From: Eumeta japonica
Lineage: Eukaryota; Arthropoda; Insecta; Lepidoptera; Psychidae
DNA: 64,000 nucleotides
Assembly (NCBI GenBank): GCA_005406025.1
Contig: BGZK01001594.1
Coordinates: forward strand, 62,001 to 126,000
Direction: 5' to 3'
The translations under genes were made by a program, and so were the position numbers. This document shows, one piece after another, positions 1-10,770 of this stretch (its first letter is position 1; each line of letters opens with the position of its first letter). The notes below the pieces were generated by a model. That model was not told where the DNA came from, ran no database searches, and worked only from the letters and a program-made list of their open reading frames with translations.

Positions 1-2268
1 GCGCGATGTGATCTCGAAAGTTGAGATTTCTGTCGAGCGTGACACCTAAGCATTTATATGACCATTGCCACGGAATTCTCGCGTTCAACATTTTTAATGT
101 GGGAGGTTCATAGTCGACAACAAATTTACTCCACGCTTGCTATGCAATAACTTAAATTGTATAGCTGCCGACTTTCTGGATTTACTTCTATCCTCCAGAG
201 ACGGAACCATTGACCTAGCTCATCAATGGCCCTCGAGGCGGCTAGCGGCAACGTCCCTATTCCTATTACTATAGAATGTATCGTCGGCGAAAAGCGAGTT
301 GGACGCCGGACGTCGGACGCGGTATGTCGTTAGTGTACGCGGAGTACAGGAGGGAGAGGCGGAGCCTTGAGGAACTCCTGCTCTGATTAATTGTCTAGTC
401 GAGTGTATGCTCATGCCTAAATGTAAAAAGTAACGATTTGAAAGGTAATTTTGAATAATGAGTACGAGACGATCAGGTACATGGAGGGAGTATAATTTAT
501 AAACCAAACCTGCGTGCCATACCCTATCGAAGGCCTTGGCTACGTCAAAGACAGCTACGGTTTTGTTTTTACGTTTAAAGCCCTCCGTGGCGTATTCTAC
601 TAAGCGGAGGACTTGCTGTGGGCAGGGAGTGGGCGGGACGAAAACCGAACTGTTCATCGATGATAAGGCCTTTCCGAGGAGGTGGTTAGTGAGACGAGTT
701 TTAAGAACTCTCTCAGGACAGACCGCTCAGGAGGCTGATCGGTCTGTAACTGGCAGGAGGTCGCGAGGTCCCTGGCTTATGGATGCTATTATTACTCCGC
801 CTCCTTCCAGACGGGGAAAATAACAATTTTGAAGGCACGCGTTAAAAATCGCGACCAGTAGGCTTAACAATTGTTGTGGGAAGCATTTAATTGCTTTATT
901 ACTATACCATCGAGGCCGGTGCCTTTCTGGTTTTCAGTGATTTCACCAGCGTTTGGACTTCGCTGAGTGAGACTGGAGTCAGATCGTCTCAGTTCGAGGG
1001 AGGTTTGAAGAACCCTCCTCGATGCGACATATGAGCAGGTCGTGCGGAGGTGAAGCGTGAGAGCATTGTGTCTCGATAGAGTCTGGCACTCCGCTACCTC
1101 CGCGTCGTCGAGGGCTGTGGAACCGTCGGGTCTTTTAAGTGGGGTATAGGGTATACCTTCCGTTTTGCGCTTTGTGATCTCCAAAACGCTTTATGCGAAG
1201 GTCTAATTTCCATGAGGTCGCTCCAACTCTCATTTCGGAATTCCTGAACGCGAGGCCACTTCGCGTTGGAGAGCCCACGCTCTGGATCTATATTCCGGGG
1301 TGGGATATCGCGCGGCGCAGAGCTTTGTTTTGCTCTTATCAGTTCAAGAATGTCAGGCGGAAAATTCCGACGATCCGAGGATGCCGGAACCTCCCGCTCG
1401 CATCGCTTGACCACACTGTCCTATGTGGCTGGTAAGAGCACCCATGGCGGAGTCGATTTCGTCTGTCGTACGAATATTGTCAGGAATGCTGTTCAGGGCG
1501 GAGTGTCGATTTCTCAAGCGCGGTCACACTCTTTCCAGTCGGTGATTTTACAAGTGAGATTAGGTTCCCGCCGTCGGGTGGACCCATTTTAATAAGACTG
1601 GCCGATGGTCGGATGAGAGTTTATTTAAAGTCTCGATGCGGTTTAAATTTAGAGCGACTTTGTCAACGCGATATCTATTGTGGACCTGTATGTAACGTTG
1701 TGTGGATAGTGTCGCCGTAGAGGGCGCGATTATTTCGAATTCGAGTCTGTCTTGAAGTTCATCGAGTTTATTTCCATTGTAATCTAATACGGGACAACCC
1801 ATCTAGGATTTTTACAATTGAAATCGCCAAAGAGGATGACGGCATCCCCTAGGGCAAGGAGGGCTCAAGGTCGCGCCGGTGCAACGATTGTGGAGACGGT
1901 AAGTAGACCGAGACTATGACGAGAGTTCGATGACCTGTCATAGCCAGTCTACAGCCCGTAGCTTCCATATTTATAAGTGGTGGAATGTCTATGGGACAAC
2001 AATGGAGCGAGCGGCTATAGTAGAGGGCTGTACCCTCCCAGCGTGCGTCCGTTCAGACTGAGCGTAGCCTGCGATGGCGCTCTAGGCCTAGTTGGGTTTA
2101 AAAATGTTCCTGGATCAACGCGATGTCGACACCGTACTCCGACATACACATCGTCAGTTCGGGAATGTTTTTGGGTAACCCGTTCGCGTTAAACGAGAGA
2201 AGTGTTACATTCTTCGGTTTACGGCGTCCACCTAAAGGGGGAAAACTACTACACCCGGGTGTAGACAT
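1..2268 (-). pseudogene. LINE ORF2: AP endonuclease and reverse transcriptase, broken
   Basis: This ORF encoded the enzyme that nicks the target and copies the LINE RNA. The ATG at 2268-2266 opens MSTPGCSSF, then TLLSFNANGLPKN and ALIQE, the start of an AP-type endonuclease. SDHRPVLLKW near 1600 is the endonuclease C-terminal motif. A linker follows (1094-1414), then the reverse transcriptase: FDVAKAFDRVW near 520-550, GVPQGS at 361-378 and FADD at 280-291. Between GVPQGS and FADD the good reading (LYSAYTNDIP) is in another frame, so two indels compensate each other there. Downstream homology (a PEKSAAIQFK-like segment and LGVTLDRN-like text) reaches base 1 through more frameshifts. The breaks make it nonfunctional. 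Confidence 0.85.
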
Positions 2269-3862
2269 TTAGATGGACTCTAAACGTACCATCAGATCGT
2301 GGTACCTAACTAAGACGAGGAGTTTTTCCTCCACGTTACGGCACGCTCGGAGCTGACCCGCGAACTCGGCGATCTCCGAGCTCGAAACCGCGCGGAGAAC
2401 GGCCATCACCGTTTGAATATCGTCTCCAGGCGATGATGGGCCCGTGGTCGCGGTCACGGTCGCGGTCACGAGGGAAGGCACCTGGGGAGCGCGACGGGCG
2501 GACTCCCTGGGCGGCTCCTGGACGATCCTCGGGGGCTGGTTCCTCCCCCAAGGGTTGGAGGAGGGTGCGGGTGCGGGACGCGAGTTGACAACCGGAGTTG
2601 TCTTTTTAGACGTCAAAACCGGGAAGTTCTCCAGATCCCGGGAAGGGGGGGCGGAGGGGCGGAAGGGCCTTTTGGAAATAGGCCTAGTCCGTGGGGTGAA
2701 TTTGGGAGCCTTTGGGCATCCCCTGTAATTGGCCGTATGATTTTGGCCACAATTAACACAAGAGGGTTTCTCCTCCGAATCCCGCGTGAGAGGACAATCT
2801 CTGGTCCAATGAGGGACCTGACATTTTACGCAACGCGGATTTGCGTTGCAGTTGGCCGCTGCGTGGCCATACAGTTGGCACCGGTGACATTGACCGGGGC
2901 CTCCTTTTTTGTGTGGGGCCTCCACTCGGATACCCGAGAGGCCGCATACTTTATTAAGAGATCTTGATAGGTTTTTGGCCTCATTGGTCCTAGGGAGGAC
3001 CACGAGGACCAGCCAAAGAGGCGAACCGTCGCGGCGGCATAGTCTGTGCACTGATAGCACGGGGAAGCCTTGGTCGCAGAGATCAGCTTTGATCTCCTCG
3101 ACAGGGAAGTCGGTTGGGATACCGCGGATGACCATTTTGATTTTACGCTCCTCTTCGAGGGCGTATGTGTGGAATTGGACCTTATTGTCCACTAGGTATT
3201 TGTTGAGCTTCCGGAAAGTCTCAACATCTGAGCAGGTGATTTTTATGCCGTCGTCAGCAGTACGGACGGCTTTTGTGTAATTAATCCAACAGACGGGTAC
3301 AATCTGCGGATATTTTGATGAAGTTAGCGCCTTTGCGCACAAATATTGGAGGGGGCATTTTGACCCTAGGGGGGGCCGTGGGTTTACTGCCCGCTGGGGC
3401 AGGAGCTGAGGCTCTAGCCGCCTCCACCTGCGAGGAGGTGGTGACCGGAACTTGAGCTTGTGGAGATTTGGGTAATGGAGCTGGCGAGGATGACTCAGTC
3501 TGGGCTGCGTCAACTTCCATCCCGCTGTGTGTGGAGGGGGAGTCTGTGTCTCTTTAATGGGCTTCCTGATGGCCTTCTTATTTTTCCTCTACGAGGGAGA
3601 AGAGTCCGACCGGGATCCGGTCGACTTTCGTTTCGGATGCTTCCGAGGTGGTGTTTTCGGACTCGCTGTCCCGTTCCGACTACGGTGCTATCCGAACCCG
3701 TCGTCTCCTCCTCGGACGACGAGCCAGTACAGCGCTTCCCTTCTTACTACGCCTAACTGGTGACTGGGTCCTGCTCGAGTTCGCACTCCAGGCAGGGCGC
3801 CATGCCTCGCTACAGGAGGTGGCAGCTGCACGCACGAACTTCTCGAGATCACTCTCGGGCAT
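2269..3862 (-). pseudogene. LINE ORF1: gag-like zinc-knuckle nucleic-acid-binding protein, frameshifted
   Basis: This ORF encoded the RNA-binding protein that packages the LINE transcript. The longest open stretch (3513-2269) has a pre-C2HC-like region at about residues 125-195 (starting KMVIRGIPTDFP) and three CCHC-type knuckles: C209-C222, C228-C240 and C252-C266. A Pro/Ser-rich, low-complexity tail follows. The first 74 residues of that frame are a shadow. The genuine N-terminal part is in another frame (3520-3281: MEVDAAQTESSS up to FIKISADCTRLL), with a frameshift near 3290. More N-terminal coding (MPESDLEKFVRAAAT) lies at 3862-3680 after another shift. The stop TAA at 2271-2269 abuts the ORF2 ATG (TAAATG). 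Confidence 0.85.
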
Positions 3863-3970
3863 TCATAGCCCATTTCAGCGAGCGACCTGGCTAAGATGCA
3901 TAAGGGCCCGTCACGGGTCCTTTAGGCCCTCCGCCCTTCTGGGTGGGAGGTGCTGGATTCCATTTTGATA

Positions 3971-4945
3971 AACTCTATAAAATTTAATGTTCTTCCGTAA
4001 GAACAAAATGAACAATAAATTCGAAATTGTAGTTAAATATCACTAATTAAATTAATACTCTAACACTCACCGGTGGAGTACGGCTACCTGTAATCACCTG
4101 TAGCGCACCTCACGTCCACGAACCCAGGAATGAGGCCGCAGCTGCCCGGGAGCAGTCGGTGGTCTATACGCACTACGCGAGAAAATTAGCGAACACTATT
4201 GTAAAACGAACACTATTGAAAATATCTTAACTGTATAAGATGCAGCGCGCGCTAAAACGGAAAACTTAAAACCGTTAAATTGGCGGGCACACGGAGGCGG
4301 AATGGCCGTTAACGGCGGCGGCGGCCCCCCACTGACGGCGGGACGCAGGGTGCGCGGCGCCCGAAATGAGTGCCGACCACGAAATCACTCAACACAAAAC
4401 TACACTAATCGAATAATACAATAATAGTACGAAATCAAAACGAAACGAGAACCGCGCGAAAAACTTAAAAGCAATAAAGCGGGCGCGGGCTGAGATGGCG
4501 ACCGCGAGATGGCGGCCGAGGCGGCGGCCACCAGGCGGCGGGCGGCGGCTAGCGGCAGGAATAGCGGCGGCTGGCGGCGCGCCAGGCGGCTAGACGCGGC
4601 GCGGCGCGCACTCAGCGCGGACGGCGGCCACGGGGTCGCCTAAACTATTATCACTAATGCACTAATCACTATATCTCACTCGTAAGGACACTATAAAACT
4701 ATTTCACGTAATTTCCTACGTGAAATGAAATTACGTGAAGTGTACTCGTAAGTACAAAACGCGGAACGCAGACTCGCGGATCGCGATAAATCGAAATTCG
4801 ACACCGCTTGCGGCGACGACTAATTGCAACGCAATATATTTCGCGTAAGCGAAATAATTACGAGAAGAGCGCGTAATGAATGAGGTCAGAGCAAGAGTTC
4901 GCAAACGACCTCTCGCGTCAAAACCAAACTCAGAACTGTTCATTC
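3971..4945. other. GC-rich noncoding region upstream of the LINE; possible LINE 5' leader
   Basis: No gene is visible here. From 4230 to 4640 the DNA is very rich in GGC/GCC runs, unlike the AT-rich surroundings. It lies directly upstream of LINE ORF1 in the element's own orientation and ends at a tRNA-like sequence (4946-5034). It may be the LINE 5' UTR with an internal promoter, or an unrelated GC island into which the LINE inserted. The sequence alone does not decide. Confidence 0.35.
4703..4739. repeat. Short perfect inverted repeat (hairpin)
   Basis: TTCACGTAATTTC at 4703-4715 is the exact reverse complement of GAAATTACGTGAA at 4727-4739, with 11 bases between. The unit CACGTAATTTC-type word also recurs locally. 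It sits between the GC-rich block and the tRNA-like sequence. No function can be assigned. Confidence 0.6.
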
Positions 4946-5034
4946 CGGCGTGGACGGGAGTAGAACCCACGATCGGTGAATCGAAGACTGATGTCATTGA
5001 AGACGCGCGCCTTAGACCGCTCGGCCACCAATCG
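4946..5034 (-). tRNA. tRNA-Leu/Ser-like sequence, probably a pseudogene or tRNA-derived promoter
   Basis: On the minus strand the A box TGGCCGAGCGG fits the pol III consensus fully, and the B box GGTTCTACTCC differs at one base. TGGCCGAG...CTAAGGCGC and the long gap between the boxes are typical of type II tRNAs (Leu or Ser). The acceptor ends pair poorly (CGATTGG against CCACGCC), and the anticodon region holds a direct repeat GTCTTC...GTCTTC, so no sound anticodon arm forms. A working tRNA is unlikely. It could be a tRNA pseudogene or the head of a retroelement promoter. Confidence 0.45.
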
Positions 5035-5087
5035 TACTCAATTAGGTGAGATATTCTCACAGTACTAAGGGACTGCTGCTCTGTCAA

Positions 5088-6884
5088 GCGCCTTCACTTT
5101 ACCCCACTCACTCTTATTCCAAAGGAGGTTACAGTCAAACCGACAGACAAACAAACAAATAAACATACAAGTAAAGCTAATAAAAGTGTAAAACGGCATT
5201 ACGTTATAATTTTAATTCATTAATTCCTGTCTCGAACTGAGTCACTATCACGTGGTGACTATTAACGTTATTTCGTTGTCATCTTCAAATTTGCATTTAA
5301 CTACACAAAACTCATCGATTGATTACTTTGAACTTCTAACTCCATCTGCCTTACAGTCATAACAACATTTCTAGTACCGTTCACATTTTGATAAATGGCA
5401 ACTCTTTTAGCTCTAACCTTTGACACATCACTTTTTATTGGTCTGAAGTTGCTCGCTAAATCGCTTCGTGAGCAATTTCATACTGTAGTTTTCGTGTCAC
5501 CCGATAAGAATTCGCTCTTATCATTTTTTCATAACGTTCCAAAAGAAGTATAACTTCAAAAAATATTATAAATATCATACTTAAAACTGAGAGCTCGATT
5601 TACCTGCACTATTTTTGTAGTAAGAGTTGTGTTCGCTACCCTTTGATCAGTGAATAAATATGAATTAAAATATACTCACTTTATATTCTGAAATCGCTGA
5701 GCATTTCTTTTATATACTAGGGTTTTAGATTTTATTCTATTATTTTTAGTTTGGTAGCCGTTATTTTTAATTGATAACAACTACTTTTATATAATTTCGT
5801 GCTTTTGCACCTACACCAATATACCAATATTCTCTTTGCATGCCGTTATATATGTTTCAAAATACTCTTTGAACGCCGCTATATACATACGCCGCGTTGC
5901 GACTGTCACCGAGCTACGATTTTCTCATCTTTCAAAACTACAACGCGTACCGGCATCATGTTTACGGTTCATTAACAATTGTACCGCAGGTCGCACCAAA
6001 AAGTAAAAACGTAGTTTGTAAACTTACAAGGTGTCTATTTCGTGTCTCGCCACCGAGGCCGCGCGCCTGTCATCAGAAGCGCTTCTTGCTGCTCCATATC
6101 GTTTCGTGGCCCGCTGTAGGTTATGCAGTAAAATTATAATCGACTGCGGTATAATTTTATAGATGCGATTCGATATCCAAGCGAATTATCAGATATGATT
6201 TTGTCTTGGAAAAAGATCTAACCAATGGCTTAACGTCAGGAAACATGTCTTTGGATTTCAATTCTCCAGAAGCTTCTCGTTATGGTGGGATTTTCAAAAG
6301 TGGCATAAAATACCACTCGAACAGAATAACTAGTTCTCAAACTTTAATATCGGAAGAAATTTTCACATTTACAACTGAGGGGGAGACGATTTTAATTTGC
6401 GACCGCTATTGAATATGACTGCGTGATGTAGAAGCCGATCGCCTTAGATCAATGTAGTGGCATGTTGTAAAAAAGTGGAATTCATAAAACTTTCTCCATG
6501 AAAATCTCTAAACAAATGTTTTACATGTTGAATATCATTATTTGTTTTTAGAGATTTTTATTCATTACTTATTCATATATTATATTTACTTATTTCCAAT
6601 TTATAAAATTATTGAAGTGAAAATTTGATTTTATTAGTTAATTTGTGGAATTCCTCGATTTTTATGAAGGAAACTTAATTTTTCTTAATTGATAGTGTTT
6701 TAAAATTTCTATTGCGAAAACCCATTTGCCAAAGACGTAAAATTTGAAATATACACATTGGATATTTATCTTAAATAAGTAATTTAAAACGAGATAATAA
6801 CGTGCGGAGTGAGATGATACGCGAGTGTTATCGCCTCATTTACATTTCGAGAACATTCGCCACATTCAAGTATTTATATTACGT
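5088..6884. other. Intergenic DNA without recognisable gene
   Basis: This is mostly AT-rich. A short GACAGACAAACAAACAAATA run (5140-5165) followed by AAGCTAATAAAAG resembles the tail region of Lepidoptera repeats. The word TTTTTTCATAACG...AAAGAAGTATAACTTC (about 5527-5552) recurs with changes at 12450-12478. The stretch 5880-6140 is somewhat GC-richer, with no convincing coding signal. Confidence 0.4.
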
Positions 6885-6934
6885 TTATCGCGGCAGTGTG
6901 TTTGTGACCACGGAGATAGACAGCCGCGCCGATC
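6870..6934 (+). promoter_or_regulatory. Core promoter candidate and conserved 5' leader of SDR copy 1
   Basis: A TATTTATA motif at about 6870-6878 lies some 20-25 bases before GGCAGTG (A at 6895), a plausible TATA/initiator spacing. The leader just before the ATG (about 6897-6934, TTTGTGACCACGGAG through GCCGCGCCGATC) is repeated almost exactly before SDR copy 2 at 24740-24772. The TATA-like word is not conserved in copy 2. The transcription start is inferred, not shown. Confidence 0.35.
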
Positions 6935-7711
6935 ATGGGTGAAAGGAGTGTGAGAGGGAAAGTGGTGCTGATAACGGGGGGCGCGGAGGGCATTGGGAGG
7001 GAAATCGCCCGGAACTACCTCGCGGCCGGCGCCGGCGTCGTGGTGCTGGTGGACGTAAACGACCGACTAGGCCGCGCAACTGCCGCCGAGCTCAATTCTA
7101 CGCATGGGCCGGGCAAAGCCGCTTTCATCCGGGCAGACGTCACTAGCGAGAAAGACCTCGATGCGGTCTATGCGAGAGTCCTGAGAGATTATGACCATTT
7201 AGACGTTTTGGTAAACAATGCTGGTGTTCTCGACGAAAGTAACTGGAAGAAGTGTATAGATATCAACTTAACGTCTTTGATCGGGTGGTCTTTCAAATAT
7301 CTAGAACACATGCGGAAGGATCGCGGAGGAAGAGGAGGTACGATCGTTAACTTAGCTTCCATATATGGCTTCAGAATCGATCAATATCTGCCGGTCTATC
7401 AAGCTTCCAAATTCGGCGTTCTGGCCTTCACTCGGTCCCTAGGACACAGTTACAATTACGACCGCACCGGCGTTAGGGTGATAGCTATTTGCCCTTCATT
7501 CACTAAAACTGCATTAACAGATCGTGGATTTTCCTGTGAATTTGGTGATGAAATGTTGTTTGCTGATTTTAAGAGCTTTCTGGAGACAGAGGCGCTTTGG
7601 CAAAACGTCGATGCAGTCGGCGGCGCCGCGGTAGAAGTATTCGAGAGAGCTGACAGCGGCACGGGCTGGGTCATCGAGGGAGCGAAGCCGGTGACTCCAG
7701 TGCCGGAGTAG
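6935..7711 (+). CDS. Short-chain dehydrogenase/reductase, 15-hydroxyprostaglandin dehydrogenase-like
   Basis: This is a 258-residue classical SDR that should oxidise or reduce an alcohol/carbonyl substrate with NAD(H) in the cytosol. It has the nucleotide-binding TGGAEGIG (residues 14-21), an acidic residue after beta-2 (D40, favouring NAD over NADP), D68, NNAG (94-97), N111, catalytic S142, and YQASK with Y155 and K159. The length fits classical SDRs (about 250 residues). The ATG follows a leader shared with copy 2 and gives the usual short N-terminus before the Rossmann motif. There are no introns, signal peptide or membrane segments. The best family match from memory is insect 15-hydroxyprostaglandin dehydrogenase [NAD+]-like proteins. 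The substrate in insects is not certain, and other SDR alcohol dehydrogenases remain possible. A poly(A) signal follows at 7833. Confidence 0.9.
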   Translation: MGERSVRGKVVLITGGAEGIGREIARNYLAAGAGVVVLVDVNDRLGRATAAELNSTHGPGKAAFIRADVTSEKDLDAVYARVLRDYDHLDVLVNNAGVLDESNWKKCIDINLTSLIGWSFKYLEHMRKDRGGRGGTIVNLASIYGFRIDQYLPVYQASKFGVLAFTRSLGHSYNYDRTGVRVIAICPSFTKTALTDRGFSCEFGDEMLFADFKSFLETEALWQNVDAVGGAAVEVFERADSGTGWVIEGAKPVTPVPE

Positions 7712-7832
7712 ACGCCGCCGGTGCTTAAAGTGATCTTCTTGATTTATCATAATTTGTACATGCCTCACTAAAAGTTTTGCGTGAAATAGTGAATACAATT
7801 TTTGTTTATTTTTCCGAGTTGATGTGTTACCA

Positions 7833-7838
7833 AATAAA
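7833..7838 (+). terminator. Polyadenylation signal AATAAA for SDR copy 1
   Basis: AATAAA lies 122 bases after the stop codon and is followed by AT-rich DNA with T runs. It is the first canonical signal after the gene. Distance and strand fit a short 3' UTR. Confidence 0.55.
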
Positions 7839-7839
7839 G

Positions 7840-8099
7840 CGTAAATTAAGATATTTGCTAGTATGTCAAATTGAAAAAAAATAATCGTAAATAACCCTGT
7901 TACTAGTAAAGATACAAGTTTCGATTACATAAAGAAATATCTTTTTTAATAGTAATATAATAATCCCTTATATCACAGACTGTTATTTGAAAATAATTTT
8001 AGTCTCCAGTTTTAATTTTAAACAAATTAAAGGTTGTATGAAACAATAGGTTTATATTAGAGTATTATTGCAATTGCTTCTAGAACTTCTGCTTGATAA
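7840..8099. other. AT-rich intergenic DNA
   Basis: I see nothing recognisable between the SDR 3' end and the repeat that starts near 8100. Confidence 0.4.
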
Positions 8100-8400
8100 A
8101 AATTATACACGAATTTCAACACGTTCGGACCCAAGTATCTGTAGATGAATCTGAATATTTATATACAAGACTAGAACAACTTGTGTTGCAGTATCTCAGC
8201 CTTAGTTTTAACACATGATTTGGTAAAGAAATATTAGCTAAAATATTGTTGAGATACCTTCACTATTGGACGGACCAATTGTATAGATCTATGAATCGTG
8301 GCTTTTGTTTAACGTTTGACAAATACCTACCTTTATTTAACCTTAGTGCGTTTAATACCCTATTAGTACGTCGCGTCATTTCATCACAACCTTTATACTC
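8100..8400 (+). repeat. Dispersed element with decayed 75-bp units, copy 1
   Basis: The segment from about 8130 (GATGAATCTGAATATT, then TACAAGACTAGAACAACTT) matches 15580-15690 (GATGAACCTGAATTCT, TACAAACCTAGAGCAACTC) over about 100 bases. The following part (ACCTTCACTATTGGACGG...TATAGATCTATGAATCG) resembles single units of the 75-bp array at 15747-16150. So this is a second, more decayed copy of the same element. I could not place it in a transposon class. Confidence 0.5.
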
Positions 8401-8987
8401 CCGGTGTTTTGACAGGGAATAAAAAACTCCTAGAGACGTTTTACCACAATTCTAGTTTACTACAATTCGAGTTCTAATTACGACAATCTTTTTGTAGGGA
8501 TAGTTTTGTTTTATTCTAACCACAACACAGTTTCATTCGTTCTACGGTTTAAAGGTCACATAGCGGGAGTGATAAAATAGCAGCACACTTCTTTCTACTT
8601 GAACTTGTTTTTCTTATGAAGTTTGTTATGAAACAAAAAGGGATAGAAATGTAATTGACTAGCACGCCCTGACAAAGGTTGCACACTTTTTCCATTTTTA
8701 TAAAAAATTAATGACGTACCTGAGTAAAACTATTATCTATAATTTTACACTTTGTTTTTACCATGAATTCACATAAAAATTCTCAAACTTTTTAGACTGT
8801 GTTTCTGCATTAGCACACAATCCAACATTAATACGAACAAAGTTTATGTAATTTAAATGTTTGTTTGTTTGGGCTAATCTCCGAAACGGTGGAATGCACT
8901 GTGATCAAAGGACATTGATCTGCTTCGACATATTATTCTTTTAAACACCAAAAGTAAAGAAAAATTATTTCCTAAATTCCAAAATAA
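8401..8987. other. AT-rich intergenic DNA
   Basis: No gene or clear repeat structure was seen. The right edge is set by the Helitron 5' end, inserted after A8987. Confidence 0.4.
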
Positions 8988-10058
8988 TCTATACTAATAT
9001 TATAAACGCGAAAGTTTGTAAGCATGGATAGATGTTTGTTGCTCTTTCACGCAAAAACTACTGAATGGATTTCGAAGAGACTGTACAATAATATATAGAT
9101 TACACATGAAAACAACACATCGGCTATAATTTATAAAAAATATAGTGTGAATTATCCAAAATATAACGATAAGTGTCAAGTAAGTAGGAAAAAAATCTGT
9201 CATCTGCGAGCTATTCTGGCGTGCGCCGCAAAAACCGTTCGAATTACACGTATATAATATACAATGGAAATGTTTTTCTTAAATAGTCCTACAAAAAAAC
9301 CAGCGACGGCATATATCTATCTTTTATACGTAAGCCATTATCGCCAAAATAGTGAATCATGAACACAATAATAATTGATAATTTATTTCTAACGCACATT
9401 TGGTAGTAACAAATTGATCCTTATATCAAAATAAATACTATTATGCATCTGCACCGCATCAGGTGTTTAAAATAGATGAATGTTGTCTTTTACACTGCAT
9501 AATTTGGACAAATATTTAAATAGTTATGACGATAGACAAGTGAGTGTGCGATATTAAGGTGCGGTCCGGCGGCAGGGTCCGACCATAAAGGCAGCTGGCA
9601 CACATTTGAGCACGCCATGTTTTTCCCACGGCCAGCTCTATGTGGCTTACTCACGCGTTTCTAAATCGCAAAATCTGCATGTTTACACAGACCAAAAAAA
9701 ATTGTTTAACATAGTTTATAGGAGTATATTGCTGTAGCTACCTATAACTTTTGCTTTACCATCAATCATCATATATATACTATCCTTATCCTTACAAACT
9801 ATAGCGCTTATAATACATATTAGTGAGATCATCATAAAAATACTTAGTTCCAATTTACATACATTACACAATATAATTGTCCGAACACTTCTAACTGAGG
9901 ACGGCTGGACCGATTTTCATCTTTAATTTGTTGCATTTGTCTCCGTCCAGAATAGCAGATTAATATAAAACATTAAAAATTGACAAAAAATAAAACGCTT
10001 TCTATCATCATTATCACAATTTTCCATCACCACGCGGGTGAAGCCGCGGGGCAGCTAG
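8988..10058 (+). mobile_element. Non-autonomous Helitron (TC...CTAG)
   Basis: The 5' end reads TCTATACTAATATTATAAA, a start I associate with Lepidoptera Helitrons. The 3' end has a GC-rich hairpin (CGCGG at 10033-10037 pairing with CCGCG at 10044-10048) and then CTAG at 10055-10058. The flanks are A (8987) and T (10059), as expected for insertion into AT without target duplication. No Rep/helicase coding is present, so it is non-autonomous. A GC-richer segment at 9540-9660 may be captured or inserted DNA. It is also possible that two fragments have been joined. Confidence 0.65.
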
Positions 10059-10304
10059 TGATTGTATACAACTAAAATCCAATTAAAATAACGGACACTT
10101 CTTATGATTTGTTTTCCACAAAAACTATAATGCTTTGTGGTGATAATAAAGCTTAAATCTGTTTTATAAAAATTTAGAAATTTCATAAAATAAATCTATG
10201 CCTTACTAAGCATGATATCAACACGATAATCGCTATAATCTATTCACATAACGTTCGCCTATTTAAGCAATTAGTCGTAATGATATTCATTTTAAAACAC
10301 GAGT
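10059..10304. other. AT-rich DNA between the Helitron and the next repeat
   Basis: Nothing recognisable. Confidence 0.35.
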
Positions 10305-10770
10305 ACAATCTTTTAAAATGCGTTTCATATCCAGGCTTTCTACACATTTCCATACCTAAAGATTGCCGATATATTCCACAACATTTAATACCTGTATTTA
10401 TTGAACGTAGACACGCGTTAGGAAGGCTCTGGTTTAATTTCGTGATCGATGCGGTTCCGCCTGCTGTTATTTTCGTCACTTCAATTCCACCGACTTGGCT
10501 GCAGCACGAAAATGGGCCGGCGCGACCGGTAAAACAAAGGTCTCTCACAGAATTCAGATGTAGAGTAATAGATTTCGCTGTCACATTTCGTCCAGTGAGT
10601 GAGAGTTCCGGTAGTCCACGTCTCCCTCGTAGCCCCACTCCTCACCGTCATGCCATTCTTTCCATCGCCACATTCCCCTTCATCACCCCTCCTCCCTATC
10701 ATATACCTTATTCTTATTCAAGAGGCCAGTAACGCACTGATGAACTCCCTTTGCGTGCGAGTGTTGCGAG
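10305..10770 (-). repeat. Dispersed repeat family D, copy 1 (longest minus-strand copy)
   Basis: On the minus strand this reads AGTGCGTTACTGGCCTCTTG, then CTACCGGAACTCTCACTCAC, TCTGTGAGAG and, further on, TACAGGTATTAAATG and GTGTAGAAAGCCTGG. The same blocks in the same order occur at 19930-20335 (+), and parts occur at 31240 (-), 33035 (-) and 42031 (+). Open frames here are shadows. It is a non-coding repeat, perhaps a SINE or the 3' part of a larger element. Confidence 0.65.

Larger units (their letters stand above)
1..3970 (-). mobile_element. Jockey-superfamily LINE, decayed, 3' part outside the window
   Basis: This is a non-LTR retrotransposon reading right to left: a gag-like ORF1 (about 3862 to 2269) followed directly by an endonuclease-reverse transcriptase ORF2 (2268 to beyond base 1). 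Zinc knuckles, AP-endonuclease motifs and reverse transcriptase motifs occur in the expected order. ORF1 with a pre-C2HC region plus zinc knuckles is typical of the jockey clade in insects. Several frameshifts and stops show that the copy is dead. The 5' limit is uncertain; the leader may extend to about 5040. The 3' end lies left of the window. Confidence 0.85.

Noticed and set aside
536..823. Plus-strand open frame across the LINE
   Set aside because: It is antisense to the reverse transcriptase region and has no domain; a shadow.
2444..3280. Several plus-strand open frames opposite LINE ORF1
   Set aside because: All are antisense to the zinc-knuckle ORF1, whose minus-strand reading is clearly the real one.
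4731..5087. 118-codon minus-strand open frame
   Set aside because: It reads straight through the tRNA-like sequence and hairpin region, and the product has no domain.
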